In this document: positions 11,460-20,388 of the stretch, piece after piece
Layout of the letters: each line of letters begins with the position of its first letter
Position numbering within the stretch: the stretch's first letter is position 1
Source: an uncultured Collinsella sp.
Lineage (GTDB): Bacteria > Actinomycetota > Coriobacteriia > Coriobacteriales > Coriobacteriaceae
DNA length: 60,471 bases
NCBI GenBank assembly: GCA_902475785.1
Contig: CABSAN010000007.1
Coordinates: 1 to 60,471 of the forward strand
Reading direction: 5' to 3'
Made by a program: the position numbers and the translations under genes
The notes under the pieces: generated by a model
The model's database searches: none
Told to the model about the DNA's origin: nothing
What the model saw: the letters and a program-made list of their open reading frames with translations, nothing else

Positions 11460-13355
11460 ATGGATGCTCGCGTCAAGCAGCTTGTAAATATGATCGAGGA
11501 CGCTCAGCCTGTCGCTGTCGCGGTACTTGCCAAGCGTCTCGAGGTAAGCGAGCGCGCCGTGAGAAACTATATCCATCGCGCAAACGACAGCCTTGCAGGG
11601 GTTGCACGCATCGTTGGCAGCAAGGGGCAGTATCGTATCGATGTTGCACGTGCAGATGAGCTTGCTCGCTTGCTAGACGGTGCGGCTCTGGCCCATCCGG
11701 GCATTCCTGATACGCGCGATGGCCGTGTGTCCTTCCTTCTTAACGACCTCCTCATGCGGTCCCAGTGGGTGACGATTGAGGAGTATGCGGATTTACTCTA
11801 CGTTTCGGCGCGGACTCTGTCCAATGACATGCGTCTGGTAGAGCAGAAACTCGCCCAATTTGACTTAACGCTCGAAAAGCGCCCACGCTACGGAATCCGC
11901 GTTGCGGGCGGGGAGTCACAACGGCGCCTGTGCCTGGCCTCGCTGGTGAGGCCCGTGTTGCCCGACACCGACGATGCAAAGCTCGCCGAGCGCCTGCGGG
12001 CCATCGCCGCATGTGTGGACGATGCCCTGACGGCCTCGCCCGTCACGGTGAGCTCGCTGGCATCCCGCAATCTCATCATGCATCTTTACATTGCTCTTGG
12101 CCGCATCGAGCAGGGCTGCTATGTCCCAGCTGCAGAATCGGACGTTCAAAAACTGGAGGGAACGCGCGAATACGCCGCGGCTTTCCAGATTGCCGCAAAC
12201 ATCAAGGATGCCCTGGGCGTGAGCATGCCCCGAGAAGAGGTTGCCTTTATCGCAATCCATTTGCTCGGCAGGGGCACGGGCGTGCCCGAGAAGGGCTCTG
12301 CCGTTATCTCGGACGAGATGTGGGAGATTGCTTCCGAGATGGTACGTGCGGTCAACGATGAGTTTAGGTTTGACTTTAGCGGCGATCTTGAACTTCGCAT
12401 GAACCTTGCTCGGCATATCGGCCCTCTGGGCTATCGCCTTGAATATCACATGCATATGGATAACCCCATGCTGCCCGATATCAAGACGAGGTTTCCGTTG
12501 GCCTATTCGATGGCAGCTGGCACCTCGCAGGTACTCGAGCGTCATTTTGGCAGCCAGCCCTCTGATGAAGAGCTCGGCTACATCGCCATGGCATTTGCCC
12601 TGGCCCTCGAGCAGCAAGCCGACCAGCCGCGTCGCAAGCGCATCCTGATCGTGTGCGCCTCGGGAGCGGGAAGCGCCCGTATGCTCGAGCACCAGTACCG
12701 CAAGCAGTTTGGCATGTATATCGATTCGATTGAGACATGCGATGTCGCCCGCGTGGGAACGTTCGATTTTTCGCACATCGACTACGTGTTCACAACGGTG
12801 CCGCTCAACGTCAAGTTGCCCGTGCCCGTCCGCGAGGCCGATTTCTTCTTGGAGACGAGCGATGTCAACGCTATCCGCAAGGTGCTGAGCGACGACACTG
12901 CGCAATCGGACTCCGTAAGCTCTTTCTTTAGCCGTGCCCTGTTCTTCAACCGCGTTGAGGCGTCGTCGAAGCAGGCCGTTCTCCGATATCTCTCCGAGCG
13001 CGCCGTCGAGAGCGGCCGTGTCGATGCCCAGTTTGCCCAAGAGGTCGCCGAGCGCGAGAGCGCGAGTGCCACCTCGTTTGGCAATGGGGTAGCCATGCCC
13101 CATGGGATGCATCCCTTGAGCGCCGAGGCCTTTGTTACCGTGGGCCTGCTCGAACATCCCATTCTTTGGGACGAATACGGCCATGAGGTCGATATCGTCT
13201 TTATGGTGTCGTTTGCCCGGTCGGGCGGCGATGAGGCGCGGATCTTGAGCTCACTGCTCGCCGAGATCTTTATGGACCGCCAGGGGGTCGAGCGCCTACG
13301 CGAGCGCCGGTCCTGGCATGAGCTGATGGCGCTTGTGCAAGCGCATACGGCTTAA
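11460..13355 (+). CDS. PRD-domain transcriptional activator with EIIB and EIIA domains (LicR/MtlR type)
   Basis: 631 residues, ATG preceded by AAAGGAGGAGG. Domain order: N-terminal winged helix (1-55), second helix-turn-helix (about 88-155), PRD1 (about 170-280) with phosphorylatable His in FIAIHLLGRG, PRD2 (about 285-395), GatB-like EIIB (about 398-485) with the active Cys in ILIVCASGAGSARML, and a mannitol/fructose-type EIIA (about 490-631) with His in GVAMPHGMHP. Proteins of this layout activate sugar PTS operons and are controlled by phosphorylation from HPr and the cognate EIIB. It directly precedes the lactose/cellobiose-family PTS genes and a 6-phospho-beta-glucosidase, so it most likely activates that operon in response to a beta-glucoside. 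Confidence 0.93.
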   Translation: MDARVKQLVNMIEDAQPVAVAVLAKRLEVSERAVRNYIHRANDSLAGVARIVGSKGQYRIDVARADELARLLDGAALAHPGIPDTRDGRVSFLLNDLLMRSQWVTIEEYADLLYVSARTLSNDMRLVEQKLAQFDLTLEKRPRYGIRVAGGESQRRLCLASLVRPVLPDTDDAKLAERLRAIAACVDDALTASPVTVSSLASRNLIMHLYIALGRIEQGCYVPAAESDVQKLEGTREYAAAFQIAANIKDALGVSMPREEVAFIAIHLLGRGTGVPEKGSAVISDEMWEIASEMVRAVNDEFRFDFSGDLELRMNLARHIGPLGYRLEYHMHMDNPMLPDIKTRFPLAYSMAAGTSQVLERHFGSQPSDEELGYIAMAFALALEQQADQPRRKRILIVCASGAGSARMLEHQYRKQFGMYIDSIETCDVARVGTFDFSHIDYVFTTVPLNVKLPVPVREADFFLETSDVNAIRKVLSDDTAQSDSVSSFFSRALFFNRVEASSKQAVLRYLSERAVESGRVDAQFAQEVAERESASATSFGNGVAMPHGMHPLSAEAFVTVGLLEHPILWDEYGHEVDIVFMVSFARSGGDEARILSSLLAEIFMDRQGVERLRERRSWHELMALVQAHTA

Positions 13356-13474
13356 GACTTCTTTTGTCGATAACCCTGTCTGTCTACCTGCAATAAACCT
13401 CGAGGATTGCGGGCGGGAGATAGGCGTTTCGAATATTCAAGTACAAACCAAACATCACGGGAGAGGAGACCGTT

Positions 13475-13801
13475 ATGGACGATCAGGGAACCGAGATGGT
13501 TTCGTTTCAGCTGGTCGCTGCGGCGGGAGAGGCACGCAGCCTTGCCTTCGAAGCCCTTGAAAAGGCAAAAGCGGGGGATTTTGACGCCGCCGCCAAACTC
13601 ATGAAGCAGTCAAAGGATGCGGGAATCAAGGCTCACCACATCCAAACGCAGCTGCTTTCGACTGAGGCAGCGGGCGAGCATCTGTCGGTGGATGTGTTGC
13701 TGGTCCATGCTCAGGACCACCTCATGTGCTCCATGCTTGCTCAGGAGCTCGTGCAGGAGCTGATCTGCCTGTATGAGTGCACTGCAACCAAGAACGCCTA
13801 G
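13475..13801 (+). CDS. PTS EIIA component, lactose/cellobiose family
   Basis: 108 residues, GAGAGGAG before ATG 13475. EIIA of this family is a small all-helical trimer; the phosphorylated His is in VDVLLVHAQDHLM near residue 78, and the preceding AGDFDAAAKLMKQSKDA helix is typical. It passes phosphate from HPr to the EIIB encoded next. It begins 120 bp after the regulator gene; that gap may contain the operon promoter. Confidence 0.94.
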   Translation: MDDQGTEMVSFQLVAAAGEARSLAFEALEKAKAGDFDAAAKLMKQSKDAGIKAHHIQTQLLSTEAAGEHLSVDVLLVHAQDHLMCSMLAQELVQELICLYECTATKNA

Positions 13802-13847
13802 CGGCGTGCGGTGACTATCCAACCAATCAATGCGAAGGGAATCCCTT

Positions 13848-14141
13848 ATGAAGATCCTTCTTGTTTGCGCAGCTGGTCTGTCTACAAGCATTCTGATGAA
13901 GAAACTCGAGAAATATGCGGAGCAAAACGGCATCGAGCTCGATATCGATGCGGTGGGTATCGGCGAGTATCAGGAGACGTGCGCCAATTATGACGTGCTG
14001 CTCTTGGGGCCGCAGGTGTCCTACCAGCTCAACACCGTCAAGCAGGGGAGCGGTAAGCCGACCGCGGTCATCCCCGCACAGGACTACGGCATGGGCAACG
14101 CCGCCAACGTGCTGGCACTCGCCCAGTCGCTGTTGGGTTAG
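13848..14141 (+). CDS. PTS EIIB component, lactose/cellobiose family
   Basis: 97 residues. ATG 13848 is preceded by GAAGGGA and gives the standard N-terminus MKILLVCAAGLSTSILMKK, in which Cys7 is the phosphorylation site; a start six codons upstream lacks support. The chain ends QSLLG. Located between the EIIA and EIIC genes in the same operon. Confidence 0.94.
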   Translation: MKILLVCAAGLSTSILMKKLEKYAEQNGIELDIDAVGIGEYQETCANYDVLLLGPQVSYQLNTVKQGSGKPTAVIPAQDYGMGNAANVLALAQSLLG

Positions 14142-14150
14142 GAGGCGACC

Positions 14151-15500
14151 ATGGAGAAGTTCATGACCCTGCTTCAGGAAAAACTGACCCCTATCGCCAA
14201 TTTCTGCGGCACCGAGCGCCACTTTGCCTCCATGCAAAAGGGCTTTATGAGCGCGATCAGCTTCATCTTGGTATCTGCCGTCTTTATGATCCTCGCCAAC
14301 CCGCCGGTCACGGCCGACCTGGTGGCGCAGGGCGGGTTCTGGTCCGTCTTTGGCCCTTGGCTCGATTTTGCGACGGCCAATAAGCTCACGCTGCTCATCC
14401 CCTTCAATATGACGATGGGCATACTGTCGGTGATCGTGACGTTCGCAATCGCATATAACCTGGCGGGCACCTACAAGATGCCCAAGCTTAACGCCGGCAT
14501 GACCTCGCTGGTGATGTTCCTGATCGCCGCGGCGCCGTCGTCCTACTACCAGCTTGCTGACGAGTCCGTGCTCCAGGCGGTCCCCTGCACCTATCTGGGT
14601 GCGCAGGGCCTGTTTACCGCCATCATCGTTGCCTTGGTCTCCGTCGAGGTCACGCGCTTCTGCCAGACCAAGGGCATCACCATCAAGATGCCCGATGGCG
14701 TGCCGCCGTTTTTGTCCGAAACCTTTGGCGCCATCGTACCTATGCTCGCCAACATCCTCATCTTCTTTGGCGGCAACCTGCTGATCCAGATGATCGATCC
14801 CGCGCTGTCCATCCCCTCGGTTATCGAGAAGCTGCTCGCTGCCCCGCTTTCCGTCGCAGTTGACTCTGTGCCCGGCGCACTGCTTATCTGCTTCATGACG
14901 CTGCTGTTTTGGTGCTTTGGCGTCCACGGCAACATGATCGTAATGCCCATCACCGCCCCGGTCTCGCTTGCCGCCTTTGCCGCCAACGCCTCGCTCTATG
15001 CTGCCGGGCAGCCGCTTGAGTTCCACCCGGTGCTCATGTCGTTGGCCATCAACCTCATCGGCGGCACGGGTAATACGTTCTCTTTTGTGGCGCTCTGCGC
15101 GTTTAGGGCAAAGTCGCAGCAGCTCAAGGCATTTGGCAGGGCATCGATCGTGCCGAGCTTCTTCCGTATCTCCGAGCCCGCGATCTTCGGCGCGCCCATC
15201 ATCTTCAACCCGATCCTCATGATTCCGTTTGTGCTGGGCGGCATGATCTCGGCCCTGCTGTATTGGGGTGCGGTCTCACTGGGTCTTGTCTCTAACTTCT
15301 ACATCTTGGTGAGCGGCACGTTCCCCATCTTCGTTCAGGGCTTTGTCCAGTGCCTCGACCCGCGCATCTGGGTGTTTACGATCGTTTTGATCGTGGTCAT
15401 GGCTGTGGTCTGGTACCCGTTCTTTAAGGTGTACGATAACCAGCTCCTGGCTCAGGAGCAGGAGAACGCCGCGGCAGCTTCTGCCGAGGATGCTGAGTAG
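14151..15500 (+). CDS. PTS EIIC permease, lactose/cellobiose family
   Basis: 449 residues, TAGGAGG before ATG. About ten hydrophobic segments span the protein; the family signatures GVHGNMIVMPI and the SEPAIFGAPIIFNP motif near residue 345 are clear. It moves the sugar across the membrane with phosphorylation at C6. The stop overlaps the region just upstream of the glycosidase start, so the two are coupled. The glycosidase type suggests a beta-glucoside such as cellobiose, salicin or gentiobiose. Confidence 0.95.
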   Translation: MEKFMTLLQEKLTPIANFCGTERHFASMQKGFMSAISFILVSAVFMILANPPVTADLVAQGGFWSVFGPWLDFATANKLTLLIPFNMTMGILSVIVTFAIAYNLAGTYKMPKLNAGMTSLVMFLIAAAPSSYYQLADESVLQAVPCTYLGAQGLFTAIIVALVSVEVTRFCQTKGITIKMPDGVPPFLSETFGAIVPMLANILIFFGGNLLIQMIDPALSIPSVIEKLLAAPLSVAVDSVPGALLICFMTLLFWCFGVHGNMIVMPITAPVSLAAFAANASLYAAGQPLEFHPVLMSLAINLIGGTGNTFSFVALCAFRAKSQQLKAFGRASIVPSFFRISEPAIFGAPIIFNPILMIPFVLGGMISALLYWGAVSLGLVSNFYILVSGTFPIFVQGFVQCLDPRIWVFTIVLIVVMAVVWYPFFKVYDNQLLAQEQENAAAASAEDAE

Positions 15501-15501
15501 C

Positions 15502-16956
15502 ATGAGTTACTTTGACAGAACGTCTGCCGCCGGTATGCCCGAGGGCTTTTTGTGGGGTGGTGCCCTCGCCGCCAACCAGGCCGAAGGGGGCTGGAACGAG
15601 GGCGGCCGCGGCATGTCGCACTCCGACCTGATCCCACAGGGTTCCGACCGCTGGGATGTAATGTTTGGCAGGCAAAAGCCCGTGGACGATCCGGACAGGC
15701 TGTATCCATGCCGCTGGGGCAACGACTTCTTCCATCATTGGCACGAGGATGTCGAGCTTTTTGCCGAGATGGGCTTTAAGTGCCTGCGTCTTTCAATTTG
15801 CTGGAGCCGTATTTTTCCCACAGGGATGGAGGCCGAGCCCAACGGCGAGGGCTTGGAGTTTTACCGTCAGGTATTCGAGGCGCTGCGCGAGCATGGAATC
15901 GAGCCGCTTGTGACGCTGTCGCACTACGACTATCCGTTGGCTCTGGTCGAGCGCTATGGTGGCTGGCAAAGCCGAGAGATGATCGAGCGGTATGCGCACT
16001 ACGTCGAGACCGTCGGACGCGCGTACCAGGGCCTCGTGCGTTATTGGCTTACGTTCAACGAGATCAACAGCGTGGCGCTGTCCTATCTCAACGCGGGTGT
16101 CACGCTCGAGGATGAGCGTGACCGTGCAGCCGTGACTGCGGCGTTCTCGCACCATATGTTTATGGCGAGCGCTCGCGCTGTCGAGATTCTGCACAAGATC
16201 GATCCCGCAAACAAGGTGGGTTGCATGGTCGCTGCCGGTGCGACCTATCCGTACCGTTGTGCGCCCGAGGACGTATGGCTTGCGTATGAGGAGGACCGCG
16301 GCCGCTACTTCTACACAGACGTGATGGCTGCGGGCGCCTATCCTGCTTGGAAGCTGCGTGCACTCGAGAAAGAGGGTGTTCACGTGCCCTTTGAGCCGGG
16401 CGATACGGAGTATCTGGCAGAGCATACGGTCGACTTCATCTCGTTCTCGTACTATTGCTCGCGCTTGGTGTGCGCCGATGATCAGGTGATCGCCGAGAAG
16501 GCGGAGGGCAACGTGTTCCCGACGTTGCGCAATCCGTACCTCAAGGATAAAGAGACTGCCTGGAAGTGGCAGATCGATGCGCTGGGTTTGCGCGTGACGC
16601 TTGCCGGCTACCACGATCGTTACCATCTTCCGCTCTTTATCGCCGAGAACGGTGTGGGCGGACTCGATGCGCTGGAAGACGGCAAAGTCCACGATGCGTA
16701 TCATATTGATTACCTGCGAAGGCATATTCTTGCGCTGCGCGATGCAATTGTCGAGGACGGTGTTGACCTGATGGGATACACGCCGTGGGGCTGTATCGAT
16801 TTGGTGTCGGCCTCGACGGGGCAGATGAAGAAGCGCTATGGCTTTGTTTATGTCGATGCCGATGATATGGGCAAAGGCACGTTCGATCGCTACCGAAAGG
16901 ACAGCTTCTGCTGGTACCAAAAGGTCATTGCATCAAATGGCGAGGACTTGAGTTAA
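15502..16956 (+). CDS. 6-phospho-beta-glucosidase, glycoside hydrolase family 1
   Basis: 484 residues. ATG 15502 begins one base after the EIIC stop; an ATG four codons upstream overlaps EIIC and has no ribosome site. The acid/base Glu is in LTFNEINS and the nucleophile Glu in FIAENGVGGLD. The phosphate-binding residues of 6-phospho enzymes (Ser, Lys, Tyr) are present in SASTGQMKKRYGFVYVD, near residues 425-440. It splits the phosphorylated disaccharide delivered by the PTS into glucose 6-phosphate and glucose or an aglycone. It is the last gene before a strong terminator. Confidence 0.95.
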   Translation: MSYFDRTSAAGMPEGFLWGGALAANQAEGGWNEGGRGMSHSDLIPQGSDRWDVMFGRQKPVDDPDRLYPCRWGNDFFHHWHEDVELFAEMGFKCLRLSICWSRIFPTGMEAEPNGEGLEFYRQVFEALREHGIEPLVTLSHYDYPLALVERYGGWQSREMIERYAHYVETVGRAYQGLVRYWLTFNEINSVALSYLNAGVTLEDERDRAAVTAAFSHHMFMASARAVEILHKIDPANKVGCMVAAGATYPYRCAPEDVWLAYEEDRGRYFYTDVMAAGAYPAWKLRALEKEGVHVPFEPGDTEYLAEHTVDFISFSYYCSRLVCADDQVIAEKAEGNVFPTLRNPYLKDKETAWKWQIDALGLRVTLAGYHDRYHLPLFIAENGVGGLDALEDGKVHDAYHIDYLRRHILALRDAIVEDGVDLMGYTPWGCIDLVSASTGQMKKRYGFVYVDADDMGKGTFDRYRKDSFCWYQKVIASNGEDLS

Positions 16957-16972
16957 CTCTTGCAGGTCTGTT

Positions 16973-17006
16973 GCCCCCGCGGTCCGCTTCGGCCGCGGGG
17001 GCTTTT
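16973..17006 (+). terminator. Intrinsic terminator of the beta-glucoside operon
   Basis: GCCCCCGCGG and CCGCGGGGGC form a 10-bp stem followed by TTTTG, 17 bases after the stop. Confidence 0.9.
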
Positions 17007-17052
17007 GTTATTGAGGCGGCTGTTCATGAGGAGCATTGCAGGCTGCGGAAAC

Positions 17053-17100
17053 CCGGCACTTGGGGACGTTCCTTTCCTGCCGGCAGCTTGGGACAGTCCT
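17053..17100. repeat. GGGGAC-type palindromic repeat
   Basis: CCGGCA (17053-17058) and TGCCGG (17078-17083) flank a TTGGGGACGTTCCTTT core identical to the copy at 51904. A second partial core, GGGACAGTCC, follows at 17090. Confidence 0.7.
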
Positions 17101-17116
17101 TAAAGGCCGCATCGAT

Positions 17117-17300
17117 CAACTGCGGAAAGCACATCCCAGAATGAGCGTCCAACATGGGGTGCGGTTTCCCTTGAGGCCCTCAATCGGAAAATGCATCCCG
17201 GATTATTGTCGAAAAGCGGTCCCTAGTTTCCCAAACGGGCCGCTAACGGAAAGCGCACCCCGCTATTGGGCCCCAAAGCAGGATGCGCTTTCCGTGCTGG
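17117..17300. repeat. Cluster of GCGGAAAGCGCA-type repeats with one hairpin
   Basis: CGGAAAGCGCA (17247-17257) and TGCGCTTTCCG (17284-17294) are perfect inverted copies. Looser versions (TGCGGAAAGCACATCCC at 17118, TCGGAAAATGCATCCCG at 17181) precede it, and another copy of TGCGGAAAGCGCATC is at 11297. No gene is visible in this stretch. Confidence 0.65.
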
Positions 17301-17343
17301 CAGTTCCAAGCAGTTCGGGATGGCCCTTTTCGTCTGCTCTCGG

Positions 17344-17418
17344 CCGGCGTCCGTAAGACTGTCCCCGACGACCACTCATTTAAGTCTGTCCCCAATGAGT
17401 CCCCAATGACTAGTAGTA
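17344..17418. repeat. GTCCCC-type repeat overlapping the stop of the C39-like peptidase
   Basis: Two GTCTGTCCCC-like units (17357 and 17384) and two CCCCAATGA units (17390, 17401) are present. The end of the element supplies the last codons and the stop (CTA at 17410-17412, read on the - strand) of the peptidase gene. Confidence 0.65.
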
Positions 17419-18444
17419 GGCCCACATGGCTTCGACTTCGTTAAGGACCTCTACGCAGCCCCAGCGGCGGGCGCTGCGGCTGGCCGAGTTGGGGTCGTAG
17501 ACGCCAATCTGGTCGGTGTCGTCAATACCGTAAAGCACAATGTAGTGGCCCACGTTGGTAAAGGTGCCCGGCCGAACGGCGGCGATGACGGGCGCTCCCG
17601 AACGCAGCGCCTGAGTCATAGAGTCGCGATCGTTATGGAGCTCCGTTCCGTTAAGTCCCAACTGCCACGCGCCGCTCGTCATAAACGACCATTCGGTTGC
17701 ACCGGTGGGGGCGTAATTGCCCGCCTCGGAAAGCGCGCACATATCGACGGGGGTCATATCGGTGCGTCCCGTCTTAAAGATATAGACCATGGTGAGGCAC
17801 GTAGGCCCGCAGGCATTTTGGCGGATGGTGCCGCCGGCGTAAGGCAGCTCCGACCACGCGGGGTCGATCTGATAGATATGGGGCATCGTGCCGGCTTGCC
17901 ATTGCGAGCGCGGGGTCGAAAAGGCGAAAGAATAACCGGGCGCGACGGGGGCCTTGAGCAGCTTGTCCTCGGCGGTGGGCTCGAGACCGGCCGAGCCGTG
18001 GGACATACAGGAGCTCATAAGCACAAAGACCAGACAGGTGAGGATAGAGCACAGTGCGAGGCGAAGTCGACGAGCCGGCAGGGCGGGAGCATTCACGTGC
18101 GGTGTCGAGCGGTAAGGCTTGCCGTCGCGTCCGCCTTGGGGATGCGAAAAGAAGCGGTTGATATGGATGCCGGGCTGACGTACGCCGTTTCGGCGCAGCT
18201 GCGGAACCTCGGCCTGACGCTGTCGAGCGCGCGCGCCCAAGCGGCTATCTTGCTGCGCGCTTGTGCCCGTGCTCGGACGGCCACTCTGCCGCGTTCTGCT
18301 TGCCTGCTGCCGAGACGAAGGCCTGGGTTGTTCTTGAGTGCGTTGTGGATTGCTGCTCGTGGCACTTCTGGGCGTCGGCGTGGTACGGCCAGCAAGGCGA
18401 ACGCTTTGTCGCCGTTGATCACCGTCGTTGTATCCGTATGCCAT
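17410..18444 (-). CDS. Membrane-anchored C39-like cysteine peptidase
   Basis: 344 residues. Residues 1-120 are an unusually basic, Arg/Ser/Gln/Pro-rich stretch predicted to be disordered and cytoplasmic. One membrane segment follows (about 126-147, ending near a cysteine that might be lipidated but in a poor context). The outer domain has a papain-like arrangement: Cys in IRQNACGPTCLTMV, His in VGHYIVLYGID and Asn/Asp in VYDPNSA, matching peptidase C39-like (C39_2) proteins. Substrate unknown; cell-wall or peptide processing outside the cell is inferred. AAGGCGG five bases before ATG 18444 fits the start. It is transcribed alone, towards the PTS operon. Confidence 0.85.
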   Translation of the reverse strand: MAYGYNDGDQRRQSVRLAGRTTPTPRSATSSNPQRTQEQPRPSSRQQASRTRQSGRPSTGTSAQQDSRLGARARQRQAEVPQLRRNGVRQPGIHINRFFSHPQGGRDGKPYRSTPHVNAPALPARRLRLALCSILTCLVFVLMSSCMSHGSAGLEPTAEDKLLKAPVAPGYSFAFSTPRSQWQAGTMPHIYQIDPAWSELPYAGGTIRQNACGPTCLTMVYIFKTGRTDMTPVDMCALSEAGNYAPTGATEWSFMTSGAWQLGLNGTELHNDRDSMTQALRSGAPVIAAVRPGTFTNVGHYIVLYGIDDTDQIGVYDPNSASRSARRWGCVEVLNEVEAMWAYY

Positions 18445-18804
18445 TCGTACCGCCTTGTCTCATGTATAACCTGTCTATCCTACAAAAAAGATGTGCAACA
18501 AATGGGTCTGCGCGTCAAAAGCTCGGTAAACGGTACGAAAGGCGCAAAACACACGGCCTCAAAAACATCTCTCTATGCGTCCGATGAACGTACGCCCGTC
18601 GGGCGGGCGGCAGCAATGAGCGGCAAACCGTGCCGTTCGTCCCAAAAACGGCGCCGCTCGTTTTGCAGTTCTGCCTTCGGTCGAGCTACAAGCGGAGCTG
18701 CTGCGCCAAGGCCGTATCTTAAAGCCACGAAATAAAAGAGCGCGGCAAAACAGACCGCGCAAGGGGTGACGTCAAGGGGCGTCAAAAAGGAAAGGAGGGG
18801 AACA
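18445..18804. other. 360-bp gap between divergent genes
   Basis: Holds the promoters of the peptidase and the permease genes. A half-palindrome TGTGCAACAAA is at 18493. Nothing else could be supported. Confidence 0.35.
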
Positions 18805-20256
18805 ATGGCGGACAAGAACGCAGAAGTTGCAGTCGAGGATAACGGCGGTATGAAGAAAACGCTTTCGCTCTGGAACTTCTTCACCATCGGTTTCGGTGCC
18901 ATCATCGGCACCGGTTGGGTTCTGCAGGTCGGCGACTGGATGGTCGTGGGCGGCGGTCCCGTTCCCGCTATGATCGCATTCCTCTTGGGTGCAATCTTCC
19001 TCGTGCCCGTCGGAGCTGTTTTCGGTGAGCTCACGGCTGCTATTCCCATCTCGGGCGGCATCGTCGAGTATGTCGATCGTAGCTTTGGCCGTACGCTGAG
19101 CTACATCACCGGATGGCTTTTGGCTCTGGGCAACGGCATCCTGTGCCCGTGGGAGGCCATCGCCATTTCGACCCTCGTGTCCGAGATGTTCGGCAGCCTG
19201 CCCGGTCTTGAGTGGCTGCGCGCCGTCAAGCTCTACACCATCCTGGGCGCCGACGTTTACCTGTTCCCGACGCTGATCGCGCTCGGCTTTGCAGTCTACG
19301 TCATCTTCCTCAACTTCCGCGGTGCCAGCTCGGCCGCCAAGCTCCAGGCCTTCCTGACCAAGGCCCTGCTCTGCGGCATGCTGCTCGCCATGGGCGTCTC
19401 GCTGTTCACCGGCTCGCCGGACAACGCCATGCCCGTGTTCTCCCAGGTCGCCGGTGCTGGCGGCGGCAAGGCCGCTACCGAGAGCACCAGCCTGTTCGCC
19501 GGCATCGTGTCGGTCCTGGTTCTGACCCCGTTTTTCTACGCCGGTTTCGACACCATTCCTCAGCAGGCTGAGGAAGCAGCCGAGGGTCTCAACTGGAACA
19601 AGTTCGGCAAGATCATCTCCCTGGCCCTGCTGGCCGCCGGCGGCTTCTACATGGTCTGCATCTACTCGTTCGGCACCATCCTCGACTGGCATGAGTTTGT
19701 TAAGAGCCCGGTTCCCGCGCTTGCCTGCCTCAAGGGCATCAACATGCTCCTGTACCTGGCCATGCTCGTCATCGCCACGCTTGGACCCATGGGCCCGATG
19801 AACTCTTTCTACGGCGCCACGAGCCGCATCATGCTCGCCATGGGCCGCAAGGGCCAGCTGCCCGAGAAGTTCGCCGAGGTCGACCCCAAGTCCGGCGCTC
19901 CCAAGCTCGCCTGCGTCGTTCTGGGCGTCATCACCGTCATCGGTCCGTTCCTGGGCAAGAACATGCTCATTCCTCTGACCAACGTGTCGGCTCTCGCCTT
20001 CATCTTCTCCTGCGGTATGGTCGCCCTCGCCTGCCTGCGCATGCGCTTCACCGAGCCCGACCTGCCTCGTCCCTACGAGGTGCCCGGCGGCAAGTTTGGC
20101 ATCGGCCTCGCTATCGCTGCCTGCGCCATCATCATCGGCCTGCTCGTGATCCCGTTCTCTCCCGCCTCCCTCAACATGGTGGAGTGGAGCATCGTGATCG
20201 GCTGGTTGGCTATTGGCCTGGCCCTCATGGCTTTCACCAATTCCCGCAAAAAGTAA
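18805..20256 (+). CDS. APC-superfamily amino-acid permease
   Basis: 483 residues from ATG 18805, which follows AAAGGAGGGG. About 12 to 14 hydrophobic segments. The first helix carries the APC signature TIGFGAIIGTGWVLQVGDW; a conserved PRPYEVPGG precedes the last two helices, as in amino-acid/polyamine permeases. It imports an amino acid or amine, perhaps by exchange. The downstream amidohydrolase may act on the imported compound or release it, judged from adjacency, similar very high codon bias and the 130-bp gap without a clear terminator. Confidence 0.92.
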   Translation: MADKNAEVAVEDNGGMKKTLSLWNFFTIGFGAIIGTGWVLQVGDWMVVGGGPVPAMIAFLLGAIFLVPVGAVFGELTAAIPISGGIVEYVDRSFGRTLSYITGWLLALGNGILCPWEAIAISTLVSEMFGSLPGLEWLRAVKLYTILGADVYLFPTLIALGFAVYVIFLNFRGASSAAKLQAFLTKALLCGMLLAMGVSLFTGSPDNAMPVFSQVAGAGGGKAATESTSLFAGIVSVLVLTPFFYAGFDTIPQQAEEAAEGLNWNKFGKIISLALLAAGGFYMVCIYSFGTILDWHEFVKSPVPALACLKGINMLLYLAMLVIATLGPMGPMNSFYGATSRIMLAMGRKGQLPEKFAEVDPKSGAPKLACVVLGVITVIGPFLGKNMLIPLTNVSALAFIFSCGMVALACLRMRFTEPDLPRPYEVPGGKFGIGLAIAACAIIIGLLVIPFSPASLNMVEWSIVIGWLAIGLALMAFTNSRKK

Positions 20257-20293
20257 CGCCTAACCGGGGCGGACCAGGTGCGCGGGGCCCTCT

Positions 20294-20325
20294 CTTCCGC
20301 GCACCGAACCCGGCACCACTTGGGT
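20294..20325. repeat. Small hairpin between permease and amidohydrolase
   Basis: GGTGCGCGG and CCGCGCACC pair around CCCTCTCTT. No T run follows, so it may be an RNA-stability or attenuating structure. Confidence 0.4.
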
Positions 20326-20388
20326 AGCTTTGTGAGGCCGCGACCCAACACGGCCTCACCCACATATATGGATCCATAAGGAGGAACC

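Noticed and set aside
17036..17356. 106-residue open frame in the repeat region
   Set aside because: Consists entirely of palindromic repeats and has no start signal.
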